From assembly GCF_000940805.1 (NCBI RefSeq), contig NZ_CP007142.1, positions 4,750,593 to 4,814,592 on the forward strand: a stretch of 64,000 nucleotides of DNA, written 5' to 3'. The notes under the pieces were generated by a model, which saw only the letters and a program-made list of their open reading frames with translations, did not search any database and was not told the origin of the DNA. Positions 8,755 to 17,516 of this stretch are shown here, piece by piece (the stretch's first letter is position 1; every line of letters begins with the position of its first letter). The stretch comes from Gynuella sunshinyii YC6258 (GTDB lineage: Bacteria > Pseudomonadota > Gammaproteobacteria > Pseudomonadales > Natronospirillaceae). The translations under genes and the position numbers were made by a program.

Positions 8755-9615
8755 TTATTCATTAACAAAACCAAACCACACTGGTGGCACCTCAGCTGGC
8801 AAACCAGGAGCTTTACCCAGTTCAGACCAGAATTGCCTGGGGCTGTGAAAATCACTGCCTCTCGAACCGGACAAACCGTTTTGGCCGGCAATCCGGGCCA
8901 GCATTTTCACCTGATTGACATCGACTCCGGCAGTAGCAATCTCAAGACTGTCACCACCATACCCGGCAAACTCTCCCACCAGCATGGCGAGCTTACGATT
9001 AGTCATACGATATTTTATCGGGTGTGCCAGAACCGCAACCCCACCTGCATCATGTATCCACGAGATCACTTGAGACATTTCCGGCCACTGTACTTTGACA
9101 TCACCCACCTTACCGGCACCAAGCCATTTTTTAAATGCTTCAGCCTGTGTTCGACAATATCCCTGGTCAACCAGCCAACGGCTAAAATGAGCCCTGCCCA
9201 AACTGTTTTGGGCATAAGATCTGGCACCTTCGTAGGCGCCGAAAAAACCTTTTTTTTCGAGCCTTTCAGCAATAACGTGCGCCCGCTTATCACGCGCCAG
9301 CAACTGTTCTGCTGTCGCTTCAGCAATAACGTCCAGATCAAAGTTGAGGCCTACAATATGAATACCCACTCCGTTCCAGACACTACTGAACTCAATACCA
9401 GTGATGATCTGCAGACGCCCAGCGGCCGCATGTTGCAGCTCCCTGACACCGGCAATAGTATCGTGATCAGTCAGTGCCAGTACGACAACATTTTTTTCGA
9501 CCGCTCGTTCCACCAACTGATCAGGAGTAAGTTCACCATCGGAGTAAATACTATGGCAATGAAGGTCAACATTGAGATATCTGGCATTGGAACACTGACG
9601 GGCAGTTGCTATCAT
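8755..9615 (-). CDS. rnm: PHP-domain 5'-3' exoribonuclease RNase AM
   Basis: 286-residue PHP phosphoesterase (YciV). The metal-binding motifs are DLHCHSIYSDGELTPDQLV near residue 18, LTDHDT, GIEFSSVW, AHPIKY and the C-terminal GSDFHSP. E. coli RNase AM (TrpH/YciV) trims 5' ends of 5S, 16S and 23S rRNA precursors, with 5'-3' exonuclease and nucleotide phosphatase activity. It starts an operon with yciO. In many relatives it sits next to the trp genes; here yciI follows divergently instead. Confidence 0.87.
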   Translation of the reverse strand: MIATARQCSNARYLNVDLHCHSIYSDGELTPDQLVERAVEKNVVVLALTDHDTIAGVRELQHAAAGRLQIITGIEFSSVWNGVGIHIVGLNFDLDVIAEATAEQLLARDKRAHVIAERLEKKGFFGAYEGARSYAQNSLGRAHFSRWLVDQGYCRTQAEAFKKWLGAGKVGDVKVQWPEMSQVISWIHDAGGVAVLAHPIKYRMTNRKLAMLVGEFAGYGGDSLEIATAGVDVNQVKMLARIAGQNGLSGSRGSDFHSPRQFWSELGKAPGLPAEVPPVWFGFVNE

Positions 9616-9840
9616 GCTTGGCCTTTAAAAAAATCAAAAGTAGTATTGTATGCAATAGCGCCTGCTCACACTAATTTTGTGAGTATTGGGAGGATGAATT
9701 GTCGTTTTTGAGAAAGCATAACGCTAACATCTCAAAGCGATATCGTCGACAGATAATGAACGATGAAAAACTCCCTATAATCGAAAACAATAGGGTATCC
9801 GAATTTTATTTTTTTAAGTATTGTCGCCTCAGTGATATAT

Positions 9841-9866
9841 GCCGACCTGTGGTGGCGGTTTTTTAA
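9841..9866 (+). terminator. Terminator-like hairpin in the leader of yciI
   Basis: A GCC(g)ACC / GGTGGC stem with a 3-nt loop and one bulged base is followed closely by six T. It lies 29 bp before the yciI start, inside the 279-bp gap that separates rnm from yciI. It may terminate a short transcript begun further upstream (attenuator or small RNA). Other structure in the gap is CTCACA/TGTGAG at 9665-9683 and TTTGAGA/TCTCAAA around 9707-9735. No open reading frame fits there. Confidence 0.5.
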
Positions 9867-9894
9867 TGTTGATTCCAACAGATAAGGATCACAT

Positions 9895-10194
9895 ATGTTT
9901 TATGCCATTATTTCCCAGGACATTGACAACAGCCTGGAAAAACGTAAATCCGCCCGTCCGGCACATCTGGCCAGACTGGAAGCGTTAAAAAGTGAAGGTC
10001 GTCTGCTTATCGCCGGCCCCTGCCCAGCCATCGACAGCGATGATCCGGGTGAAGCAGGATTTACCGGCTCAGTCGTCATCGCAGAGTTTGATAGCCTGGA
10101 ACAGGCCAAATCATGGGCTGATGCCGACCCGTATATCGAAGCTGGTGTTTACTCCAGCGTCATGGTGAAACCATTTAAAAAAGTCTTACCGTAA
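9895..10194 (+). CDS. yciI: YciI family protein
   Basis: 99-residue dimeric ferredoxin-like alpha/beta protein of the YciI/YCII family. Recognisable are FYAIISQD at the N-terminus, the [22 protein letters not shown] block with the conserved His, and the [22 protein letters not shown] segment whose Asp is predicted to be part of the putative active site. The biochemical function is not established for most members. A GGATC-type ribosome site precedes the ATG. It is followed after 13 bp by the SH3-domain protein gene. Confidence 0.88.
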   Translation: MFYAIISQDIDNSLEKRKSARPAHLARLEALKSEGRLLIAGPCPAIDSDDPGEAGFTGSVVIAEFDSLEQAKSWADADPYIEAGVYSSVMVKPFKKVLP

Positions 10195-10207
10195 TTTAGG
10201 AAACACA

Positions 10208-10885
10208 ATGACCAGACTCTTAGCTCTCACCGGATTATTGCTGGCGCTGGCGATGATCCCAATGCCTTCTTACGCAGAAGACAAGTATGTGACGGACGTA
10301 CTCTGGGTACCGTTACGGTCAGGTGCCGGCAGTCAGTACCGCATCATCAATAAAGGTTTAAAAAGCGGCACCAAACTGGAGGTGCTGAACTACAACGACG
10401 ACGAAGAATGGGCGTTTGTTCGCACCAGCGGTGGCGTTGAGGGCTGGGTTCCTGATCGTTACCTGAGAAGCACTCCTATTGCAGAAGTGCAGCTGGCGAT
10501 CGTCGAAAAAGAACTGGCCGCATTAAAAGAGAAGCTGGCCAAGACTTCAAATTCATTGGAAAACATACAAACCAACAGTGAAGAAACCGAGTCTCAGCTC
10601 AGCAAACTAGCGAAGGAAAAAGAAGAACTGCAAAGTGAACTTGAACATATCAAGAACACCGCCGCAAATGCGATCAACCTTGAAAAGCGCAACGGTGAAC
10701 TGCTGGTAGAAAACGAACGTTTAAAAAATGAGGTTGAAGGTGCGCAGCTGCAAGTTCAGTCTCTAACCTCCAGCCGTGAAAGCCGTAACTGGATTATCGG
10801 TGGTACTATCATGCTGGTTGGCGTAGTACTTGGGTTGATACTGCCACGGCTGAATTCCAGTGGCCGTAAAGACGGTTGGGCTTGA
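10208..10885 (+). CDS. TIGR04211-type SH3 domain envelope protein (YgiM-like)
   Basis: 225 residues with a clear order: signal peptide (1-23, ending SYA), a bacterial SH3 domain (about 30-90, with LWVPLRSGAGSQYRI and GWVPDRYL), a long coiled coil (about 95-185), one transmembrane helix (about 196-217) and a short basic tail. The layout matches YgiM/TIGR04211 proteins. The SH3 domain is predicted in the periplasm, anchored by the C-terminal helix; a cell-wall binding role is inferred from the SH3 type. It is cotranscribed with yciI. A U-tract-less hairpin follows it. Confidence 0.82.
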   Translation: MTRLLALTGLLLALAMIPMPSYAEDKYVTDVLWVPLRSGAGSQYRIINKGLKSGTKLEVLNYNDDEEWAFVRTSGGVEGWVPDRYLRSTPIAEVQLAIVEKELAALKEKLAKTSNSLENIQTNSEETESQLSKLAKEKEELQSELEHIKNTAANAINLEKRNGELLVENERLKNEVEGAQLQVQSLTSSRESRNWIIGGTIMLVGVVLGLILPRLNSSGRKDGWA

Positions 10886-10922
10886 GGCAAATATCTGCCA
10901 TAACCCATACCGGATACAACAA

Positions 10923-10958
10923 CTGATGATCCAAAGTCTTAGGACTCTGGATCATCAG
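10923..10958 (+). other. Strong hairpin without T tract
   Basis: An 11-bp perfect stem (CTGATGATCCA / TGGATCATCAG) continues inward through an AGTC/GACT pair. It lies between the SH3-protein gene and the next small gene. No T run follows on either strand, so if it ends transcription it does so by a non-canonical route, or it protects an mRNA 3' end. Confidence 0.55.
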
Positions 10959-10989
10959 TAGATACGAACTATGCTCTTGGAATTCGTTT

Positions 10990-11319
10990 ATGTCCTGGTC
11001 TGACAGTGAAATTTCTCTGGAGTTTGACGCGGAAAATTTACGTCAATTATTGCTACAGGGACAAAAAGGTACACAATCCAATTACTGTCACTTTCAGATC
11101 GTCCGCTGGTGTGGACTGTTGGTTCAGTATCTGCGACAACAGGATAATTTACACCCATTGATCGATATTGCAGACGATGTCGTTGTGCAATGGGAACTTC
11201 ACCTGGCGACCAACTACACCGTCACCCAAATGGATAAGTTTTCCCAATCGGATCTGGTATTACCCAAACAACATTTTTCTCACTGGCTTAAACTTCTGGA
11301 TCGACATAACCATGTTTAA
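10990..11319 (+). CDS. Hypothetical protein
   Basis: 109 residues, soluble, with no signal peptide or membrane segment; I do not recognise a family. It is slightly acidic and rich in Gln, His, Leu and Trp (WSDSEISLEFD at the start, FSHWLKLLDRHNHV at the end). The frame overlaps the ppiA start by 8 bp, which suggests coupled translation and supports it being a real gene. It could be a small regulator or adaptor, but nothing in sequence says so. Confidence 0.6.
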   Translation: MSWSDSEISLEFDAENLRQLLLQGQKGTQSNYCHFQIVRWCGLLVQYLRQQDNLHPLIDIADDVVVQWELHLATNYTVTQMDKFSQSDLVLPKQHFSHWLKLLDRHNHV

Positions 11320-11878
11320 AAAATACTTACTGATTTTCGGACTGTTATTGAGTAGTGGATCTTTTGCGGCCAATCCGCAAGCAGTGATCGAAACCAGTCT
11401 TGGCACCGTGACTCTTGAACTTTATGCTGACAAAGCTCCGGTCACGGTTGCCAATTTCGTCCAATACTCCAACGATCATTATTACGATGGTCTGATTTTT
11501 CACCGGGTGATTTCCGGCTTCATGATTCAGGGCGGAGGTTTTGAACCTGGCATGAAACAGCGCCAGACCAATGCACCGATCAAAAATGAAGCCAATAATG
11601 GCCTGAGCAATTTGCGCGGAACTATCGCCATGGCCCGTACCAATGATCCAAACAGTGCCACCTCCCAATTCTTCATCAATCACAAAGATAATAATTTTCT
11701 GGACTACGCCAGTCCCGCCAAACCCGGGTATGCCGTTTTTGGCAAAGTAATTGATGGCATGGACACCGTAGACCGGATCGCCCGGGTCCAAACCACCCGT
11801 GTTGGTGCCTACAGCGATGTACCGGCAGAAACCGTCAAAATCATTTCCATCACTATTGAAGACAGCAAGACTGAGTGA
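11312..11878 (+). CDS. ppiA: Periplasmic peptidyl-prolyl cis-trans isomerase (cyclophilin A)
   Basis: Cyclophilin with a signal peptide (MFKKYLLIFGLLLSSGSFAA), so exported. The catalytic core shows FHRVISGFMIQGG (active-site Arg, Phe, Met, Gln), NLRGTIAMAR, NSATSQFFINHKDN and GYAVFGKVIDGMD. At 188 residues it matches PpiA. I chose the ATG at 11312; longer in-frame starts upstream would bury the signal peptide. Its stop overlaps the GTG start of mnmC by 4 bp. Confidence 0.93.
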   Translation: MFKKYLLIFGLLLSSGSFAANPQAVIETSLGTVTLELYADKAPVTVANFVQYSNDHYYDGLIFHRVISGFMIQGGGFEPGMKQRQTNAPIKNEANNGLSNLRGTIAMARTNDPNSATSQFFINHKDNNFLDYASPAKPGYAVFGKVIDGMDTVDRIARVQTTRVGAYSDVPAETVKIISITIEDSKTE

Positions 11879-13836
11879 ATAGCCCCCGCATCCTGCCTGC
11901 CCAGGTCTCCTGGCAGGCTGACCTGGTTCCGGTTTCCACTGTTTTTGACGATGTATACTTTTCCAAGGCCGGCGGAATCGCGGAAACCGAATATGTATTT
12001 ATCAATAGCAACCGACTGTCTGAGCGCTTTGCCCAACTGAAACCGAGGCAAACCTTTGTAATCGCTGAAACCGGTTTTGGTACAGGTCTGAACTTCCTGG
12101 TCGCGGCTTCACTGTTCACCGCCATGCAGACCGACGGGCAGATCCCGAGTTCCTGCCGGTTACACTTCATCAGCGCCGAAAAACATCCTTTTCTGCTTCA
12201 GGATCTTCGTCAGATCTATCAACACTGGCCTCAATTCCAGACGCTGTGTGATTGCTTATTAAATGCTTACCCTCATCTGATCCCCGGCTTTCACCGGCTC
12301 GACTTTGATACATTACAACTCACGTTGATGTTCGGTGAAGCAGATCGGATGTTTTCCAAGTTGCACGGTAGCGTTGACTGCTGGTTTCTGGATGGTTTTG
12401 CACCAAGCAAAAATCCGGATATGTGGAGCGACACTTTATTTACCGAAATCGCCCGCCTGAGCCGCTACCAGACCACCTTTGCTACGTTTACCGCCGCAGG
12501 TATCGTCCGCCGGGGGTTGAAAGGCCGGGGCTTCGAAGTCCGGAAAACTCAAGGATTCGGCCATAAACGGGATATGCTGACCGGATCATTTGCCGGCCTG
12601 GGGCCACAACTACCAGACAGTCATCCTGCCTGGTTCCAGTTACCCCGTGAACAACAAGTCCAGCGGGTTGCCATCATCGGTGCTGGTATGGCGGGAGCCA
12701 GTTGCGCTCATGCACTGAGCCACAGAGGTATTGCCTGTGAGGTATTTGAACAGCATCAAAGCATCGCCAGCGAAGCATCCGGCAATGCCCAGGGAGCACT
12801 GTACATCAAACCCTCCTGGGAAAGTTCCTATCACAATCGTTTTTACAGCCAGGCATTTGGATTTGCCAACCGCCGTTACCATCATCTCGAAGAATTGGAA
12901 TGGCAACCTTGCGGTGTTTTGATCAGTGGCTGGAACGATAAGGAAAAACAGCGGCAACAGAACTTCAACTCCCAGGATCCCTACTCAGATTTCCTGATCA
13001 GGCCGGTCGATCAAAGCGACGCCAGTCATCACGCAGGTATCGATACCACCGCCGGATTATGGTTGTCAGATGGGGGCTGGGTACACCCGCCATCGTTATG
13101 CCAGCAACTGCTTCAGAGTGCCCGAATACACTTGGGTACTCAAATCGTGACCCTGAATCTGGAACACGACAACTGCTGGGTACTATCCGATCAACAGGGT
13201 CAACGTCATGGTCCGTTTACTCAGGTGATCTTTGCCAACGCCAATGCGGCCAGGAACTTTCCGGCTACGGCAAATCTACCCGTCAAACCCATCCGTGGCC
13301 AGACCTCCGCCATCGCGGTGAACAGGGATGTCCCACTGACTTCCGTGCTGTGTGCCAAAGGTTATGTATCGCCAGTGCGTAATGGCCAGCTGAATTTTGG
13401 AGCGACATTTAATCTCAATGACAGTTCCACCGCACTGAATGAATCCGATCACCAGGAAAACCTGAAGAACTTGTTCTCCTGTTTTCCCGCACTGAAAAAC
13501 CATCTTGATGATACGCCGGAGCTGACCGGAAGAGTCGGATTTCGATGCACAACACCGGATTACATGCCCATTGCCGGTCCGCTGCCCGACTGGAATTATT
13601 ATCAAGCGCATTATGGCAACCTGAATCAGCGTCGCAGCCACTGGCCACATCCACAATACCTTCCAGGCCTGTACTGCAACATCGGCCATGGCTCACGTGG
13701 ACTCACGTCAGCACCATTATGCGGAGAGCTGATCGCCGCCATGATATGTTCAGAACCACTGCCGATAGAAATGGATATCATTGACCATCTGCACCCGGCC
13801 CGATTTATCATCAAACAATTCAAACAACAGCCTTAA
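11875..13836 (+). CDS. mnmC: Bifunctional tRNA mnm5s2U34 biosynthesis protein MnmC
   Basis: Final steps of 5-methylaminomethyl-2-thiouridine formation at the wobble base of several tRNAs. Residues 1 to about 235 are the SAM methyltransferase (MnmC2; ETGFGTGLNFL motif I, WFLDGFAPSKNPDMW). Residues about 260-653 are the FAD-dependent oxidase that removes the carboxymethyl group (MnmC1; VAIIGAGMAGASCAHAL dinucleotide fold, NAQGALY, GSRGLTSAPL). The length of 653 is normal. The start is a GTG inside GTGA, overlapping the ppiA stop, so translation is probably coupled. greB follows after 14 bp. Confidence 0.95.
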   Translation: MNSPRILPAQVSWQADLVPVSTVFDDVYFSKAGGIAETEYVFINSNRLSERFAQLKPRQTFVIAETGFGTGLNFLVAASLFTAMQTDGQIPSSCRLHFISAEKHPFLLQDLRQIYQHWPQFQTLCDCLLNAYPHLIPGFHRLDFDTLQLTLMFGEADRMFSKLHGSVDCWFLDGFAPSKNPDMWSDTLFTEIARLSRYQTTFATFTAAGIVRRGLKGRGFEVRKTQGFGHKRDMLTGSFAGLGPQLPDSHPAWFQLPREQQVQRVAIIGAGMAGASCAHALSHRGIACEVFEQHQSIASEASGNAQGALYIKPSWESSYHNRFYSQAFGFANRRYHHLEELEWQPCGVLISGWNDKEKQRQQNFNSQDPYSDFLIRPVDQSDASHHAGIDTTAGLWLSDGGWVHPPSLCQQLLQSARIHLGTQIVTLNLEHDNCWVLSDQQGQRHGPFTQVIFANANAARNFPATANLPVKPIRGQTSAIAVNRDVPLTSVLCAKGYVSPVRNGQLNFGATFNLNDSSTALNESDHQENLKNLFSCFPALKNHLDDTPELTGRVGFRCTTPDYMPIAGPLPDWNYYQAHYGNLNQRRSHWPHPQYLPGLYCNIGHGSRGLTSAPLCGELIAAMICSEPLPIEMDIIDHLHPARFIIKQFKQQP

Positions 13837-13850
13837 AGTGATCTGCTACC

Positions 13851-14360
13851 ATGAGCCGTTATCGTCCACCCAGTAAACCGGGTTCCAAATACATTACTCC
13901 AGAAGGCCATGAGCGTTTTAAGGACGAGATCCGTCAGCTCTGGCAGGAACGCGCCATTGTCACAGAAGAGGTCAGAGCCGCAGCGGCGCTGGGTGACCGC
14001 TCTGAGAATGCCGAATACATCTATGGAAAAAAAAGGCTGCGGGAAATCGATGGTCGCCTGCGCCATCTGGGCAAACGACTCGACAACATCAATGTGGTTC
14101 ACGGCCTCCCCAAAGAACAGAACAAAGTCTTTTTTGGAGCCTGGGTAAAACTGATGGATGAGGACGACAACGAACTGATAGTACGCATTGTCGGACCGGA
14201 CGAGTTTGATACCGACAAACAATATATCAGTATGGACAGTCCTCTGGCCCAGGCACTATTAAAACGATCACTGCATGATGAAGTCACCGTTGTACGCCCG
14301 GCCGGCACGATTGAGTATTGGATAGAATCAATCAGTTACTGTGGCGCAGATGAGCTTTAA
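13851..14360 (+). CDS. greB: Transcription elongation factor GreB
   Basis: Rescues backtracked RNA polymerase by stimulating cleavage of the nascent RNA 3' end. At 169 residues it has the N-terminal coiled coil (YITPEGHERFKDEIRQLWQERAIV) with the acidic tip region GDRSENAEYIYGKKRLREID, and the C-terminal FKBP-like domain (VRIVGPDEFDTDKQYISMDSPLAQALLKR). The YGKKRLREID stretch is the GreB rather than GreA version. It is last in the ppiA-mnmC-greB run and is followed by an intergenic region of nested inverted repeats. Confidence 0.94.
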   Translation: MSRYRPPSKPGSKYITPEGHERFKDEIRQLWQERAIVTEEVRAAAALGDRSENAEYIYGKKRLREIDGRLRHLGKRLDNINVVHGLPKEQNKVFFGAWVKLMDEDDNELIVRIVGPDEFDTDKQYISMDSPLAQALLKRSLHDEVTVVRPAGTIEYWIESISYCGADEL

Positions 14361-14463
14361 TCCAATCATGAGCAATATCAAAGGTGCCATCCACAAAGGC
14401 AAATAAGAAACCTTAATATTGCTCAATAGCAGACCACTATTTGCCCGAGACCTACTGATTGGA
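14361..14463. repeat. Interlocking inverted repeats between greB and tyrR
   Basis: Three perfect inverted repeats share 103 bp. The outer one is TCCAATCA (14361-14368) / TGATTGGA (14456-14463). The second is TGAGCAATAT (14369-14378) / ATATTGCTCA (14416-14425). The third is GGCAAATA (14398-14405) / TATTTGCC (14438-14445). The second and third interleave, so in RNA they could form a pseudoknot or two exclusive hairpins. The region lies between convergent genes (greB ends at 14360; tyrR ends at 14506). It may be a bidirectional terminator, but no T run follows either side. Confidence 0.65.
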
Positions 14464-14505
14464 ATTCAATCAAAAAACACACCAGGACATTAATGAAGAA
14501 ATAAT

Positions 14506-16092
14506 CTAACAGCCCGCTTCCTCACTCTCACTTTTATTAGGGACTCTTCTTATCCCGTAGTCGCGCAATTTATTAGCAATAGCAGTATGTGAGATACCCA
14601 ATTTTCGTCCTAACAAACGTGAACTGGGATAGGCTGGGTACAACCGACGAAGGATTTCGGATTCGAATTTTTTGACAGCTTCATCCAGTGACCCCGAAAA
14701 ATTTTCATCCAGTCGATAACCAAAAGACGAAAATGAAACATCATTTTCTGGAAGTTGTATGTCTTCCGGTTCCATTACCTCACCTTCCAACAGAGTAACC
14801 GCTTTGAATAAGGTGTTTTCAAGCTGACGTACATTACCAGGCCACTGATACTGGGTTAACAGATTCTGACAAGGCTTGGAAAGGGTGAAGTATTTTTTCT
14901 GAGGCTCAGAAAAACGGGCAATAAAATGTTCGGCCAACGGTAGGATATCCAGCGGACGGTCCCGTAAAGCAGGGAGTTCAAGGGACAATACGTCCAACCG
15001 ATAATAAAGGTCCTGACGAAAGGTACCCTGCTGACATTTTTTCACCAGGTTCTGCTGGCTTGAACAAATGATACGAACATCTACCCGCACCTCCTGTTCT
15101 GCTCCTACTTTTCGAAAACGTCCATTTTGCAGCAGCCCGAGAAATTTTGTCTGAAGGGATAGATCCAGTTCGCCGATTTCATCCAGAAACACCGTACCCC
15201 CTTCGGCCTGTTCAAATATTCCCTTGCTTTCCCTGGCCCCTTCAAATGCACCTTCAGTTTGTCCAAACAACTCACTTTCAGCCGCCTCTTTTGGCAGGCT
15301 GCCACAGTTCAGTGTCAGGAAGGGTTTATCTCTACGCAGACTATGCTGATGACATGCTTTGGCGAGAAGGTTTTTACCCGTCCCGGTTGCGCCGCTGATC
15401 AGAATAGGCGCATCCAACTGACTCATTTTTTTGGCCTGGCGAATCAATTTTTTCATAAGCGGGCTTTCGCTGATGATCATGTCAAACTCACCAGCCGTCT
15501 GGTTAAACGCGATCATCTGCTTACCTAGACGGGATGGCGACTTAAAGGTGAGTACTGCACCAGCCATAACAGGCTCTTCATCAGACGCTTCCGGCAGGTT
15601 GATCGGCATTATGTCGCAAAGATAGGTATGGTTTTTCAGCTGGATATAGGTTGTCTGCGGTTCCCAGGTATTCTGGTTTAACCATTTGTTGATATTGAAC
15701 CCTTTAATCCATTGTTTCAGGGGACGATCTTTAATTTCGTCATCGCTGAGCTTGAAGATACGCTTGGCGGCATAGTTGGCCACAATAATGTGGCCACGCG
15801 CATCTATGGAAATGATGGGTTCAGGCAAAGTTCTGACCAACGTCAACAACTCCTGCCGTTCGCGCTCCTGAGGCATGTAGGCAATTGTGGAAACATCCGT
15901 CACGCCTCCCACCTTCCGAATATTGGGCATCAAATCCTGAAATTTATCGAACTCAAGATTGGGAATATGCAGATAAATCTGACCATCAGGGCCTGTTTCA
16001 ATTCCGGTCAGGTCAATTTTATATTGCACCAGAACGTCCAGTATTTCGTGGGCTATACCCATTCTGTTTTCACATAGGACTTGTAAACGCAT
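14506..16092 (-). CDS. tyrR: TyrR/PhhR-family aromatic amino acid regulator
   Basis: 528 residues in the TyrR order: ACT-type ligand domain (1 to about 75, [19 protein letters not shown]), PAS domain (about 80-150), AAA+ ATPase (about 205-435; Walker [11 protein letters not shown], Walker [12 protein letters not shown]) and a Fis-like helix-turn-helix at the C-terminus ([17 protein letters not shown]). The sigma54-contact loop reads GAFEGA, not GAFTGA, as expected for TyrR-type proteins that act on sigma70 promoters. It probably controls aromatic amino acid transport or catabolism genes located elsewhere. A TyrR-box-like site lies in its own promoter region. Confidence 0.9.
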   Translation of the reverse strand: MRLQVLCENRMGIAHEILDVLVQYKIDLTGIETGPDGQIYLHIPNLEFDKFQDLMPNIRKVGGVTDVSTIAYMPQERERQELLTLVRTLPEPIISIDARGHIIVANYAAKRIFKLSDDEIKDRPLKQWIKGFNINKWLNQNTWEPQTTYIQLKNHTYLCDIMPINLPEASDEEPVMAGAVLTFKSPSRLGKQMIAFNQTAGEFDMIISESPLMKKLIRQAKKMSQLDAPILISGATGTGKNLLAKACHQHSLRRDKPFLTLNCGSLPKEAAESELFGQTEGAFEGARESKGIFEQAEGGTVFLDEIGELDLSLQTKFLGLLQNGRFRKVGAEQEVRVDVRIICSSQQNLVKKCQQGTFRQDLYYRLDVLSLELPALRDRPLDILPLAEHFIARFSEPQKKYFTLSKPCQNLLTQYQWPGNVRQLENTLFKAVTLLEGEVMEPEDIQLPENDVSFSSFGYRLDENFSGSLDEAVKKFESEILRRLYPAYPSSRLLGRKLGISHTAIANKLRDYGIRRVPNKSESEEAGC

Positions 16093-16110
16093 CGATCAAC
16101 CGTTGTTATT

Positions 16111-16128
16111 CGTAATTATAAACTTACA
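16111..16128 (-). promoter_or_regulatory. Candidate TyrR box and -10 of the tyrR promoter
   Basis: On the minus strand TGTAAG-N6-ATTACG resembles the TyrR box TGTAAA-N6-TTTACA (9 of 12 positions). It overlaps TATAAT, a perfect -10 sequence, about 20 bp before the tyrR start codon. The position fits autorepression, which is known for E. coli tyrR. No convincing -35 is visible. Confidence 0.45.
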
Positions 16129-16368
16129 CACTGATATCCAGAAAAATATCAGGAATAGGAACAATTTCACAAAAACTGCGAACGGGTTTATTCAGAACTT
16201 AGTAAAACAGGCGGGAAAAATCTGGCAATTTCGCCAAATATCTGCAAAAAATCCCCTTCATAAAAGAGCATTCTTCAGCAGTAACTAACGTTGGTCTCGG
16301 TATCATCCCTCGCCTGTAATCAACTCTTTACACAGACGGGGCAGTTTGTTGGGTATTGAAGTATTCGT

Positions 16369-16390
16369 CAACTGACCGGTTGGTCAATTG
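16369..16390. promoter_or_regulatory. 22-bp near-perfect palindrome, operator-like
   Basis: CAACTGACC-GGTT-GGTCAATTG has 9-bp arms with a single mismatch. It looks like the operators of TetR-family repressors. It lies 277 bp upstream of tyrR and 61 bp past the glycosyltransferase stop. No TetR-type gene is in the window, so the binding protein is unknown. Confidence 0.4.
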
Positions 16391-16451
16391 CCGCATACGA
16401 TAAAATACTTGTCTCATTCCTGTAAAAAAGACTATTTATATCAGCCCGTTT

Positions 16452-17516
16452 TCAGGCAACCATCGATTTCAGGAATAATCCGGCACGATCATGGCTTCCA
16501 ACTTCATTCCAGAGCTGATCACTCAATTCAGAAATTGGTCTTACAGCACCTTCCTGCAGCCATTGAACGATTGCTGCAGCAACGTCTGGATACTGAATAC
16601 GTACGACCTCTCCTTTTCTTAACCATTGATCGATGCTTTGAACAGATAAATGAGAACAGGTCCAAGCCAGATTAAGCTGCTGCAGGGCCTTGGCATTGGA
16701 CTTTTGCTCAACCTGCCCTTTTAAAGGTTTCACCATAATTCGTTTTCCCATATTCAACGCTTCAGACACCAGCTCAAACCCCGCATTACACAGCACTGAT
16801 TCGGCCTGCTGCAGATTTGCCTGGAAACCGGAACGGCTGAATGGATGGACAGTTACCACGCCATAGACACCTGGTTGAATATCTTTGCAATGCATATGAA
16901 ATTCATAATCCGTCACTTTCTTGAGCAGATTCAATACACTGAAAGAGTTCTCGAATGGTAGATACACCAACACTTTACGAGAGTCCGGCACTGGAGGATT
17001 ATCTTCGACATGAATGATTGGAGGCAAAATCGGATTGTTGAAGTGGTGCCAATGAACTCCAAGGTGCATTTGCGCTGGAGCAAACCACCGCAAAACCAAC
17101 TGGCCCGGAATATCGATCCGGTAACGCGGAACACGATGACCGAATGCATACTGATGACCCAACCCCAGACACTTCCGGGACTGCAATCTGGCTGCCCAGG
17201 CAGTGACAGGCTCATAGTCGGAAATCACCATATCATAGTCAGAAAGATCCAGCTCCCGGATATCTCGAAACAGATGTTTCAATGATGCCTGTTTGAAACT
17301 TTCACCAATTTTCAAACAGCCATCGCGGGTGATAAAAGTCAGCCCTTCCCGAACCTGGAAGTCGCCGAACTCTTCCATGTCAAACAAGTCTTCCCGGGCG
17401 CGTCCGGAAAACAGATAGGAGACATCAAGGCCTGATGCTTTCAATAACGGGGCCATTGCCCTGGCACGTGTAATATGGCCATTACCGGTTGCCTGCACAC
17501 CGTATAAAATTTTCAT
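16452..17516 (-). CDS. Glycosyltransferase-like protein (MJ1255/VC2487 family)
   Basis: 354 residues of the MurG-like GT-B fold group often annotated as MJ1255/VC2487. The N-terminus MKILYGVQATGNGHITRARAMAP resembles the nucleotide-sugar fold start GxGHxxRA, with VISDYEPVTAWAA in the middle and LCNAGFELVSEALNMGKRIMVKP as the sugar-nucleotide-binding C-terminal motif. Donor and acceptor are unknown. The start at 17516 is preferred to the frame opening at 17657, which overlaps the neighbour. It overlaps the PAP2 gene stop by 4 bp (ATGA), so the two are tightly coupled. Confidence 0.8.
   Translation of the reverse strand: MKILYGVQATGNGHITRARAMAPLLKASGLDVSYLFSGRAREDLFDMEEFGDFQVREGLTFITRDGCLKIGESFKQASLKHLFRDIRELDLSDYDMVISDYEPVTAWAARLQSRKCLGLGHQYAFGHRVPRYRIDIPGQLVLRWFAPAQMHLGVHWHHFNNPILPPIIHVEDNPPVPDSRKVLVYLPFENSFSVLNLLKKVTDYEFHMHCKDIQPGVYGVVTVHPFSRSGFQANLQQAESVLCNAGFELVSEALNMGKRIMVKPLKGQVEQKSNAKALQQLNLAWTCSHLSVQSIDQWLRKGEVVRIQYPDVAAAIVQWLQEGAVRPISELSDQLWNEVGSHDRAGLFLKSMVA

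Larger units (their letters stand above)
16093..16451. other. 359-bp intergenic region upstream of tyrR
   Basis: No gene is visible. The region holds the tyrR promoter at its left end, a TGGC/GCCA dyad near 16222-16237, and at the right a 22-bp near-palindrome described separately. It is AT-rich in the left half. It also contains the 3' end of the transcript of the glycosyltransferase operon, for which I see no canonical terminator. Confidence 0.5.

Noticed and set aside
8722-9711. 329-codon plus-strand frame opposite rnm
   Set aside because: Antisense shadow of the PHP nuclease gene, whose metal-binding motifs are intact. No recognisable domain or ribosome site.
14506-16092. Sigma54-dependent activator partnered with rpoN in this window
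   Set aside because: The contact loop reads GAFEGA rather than GAFTGA and the ACT-PAS-AAA-HTH order is that of TyrR, which acts with sigma70.
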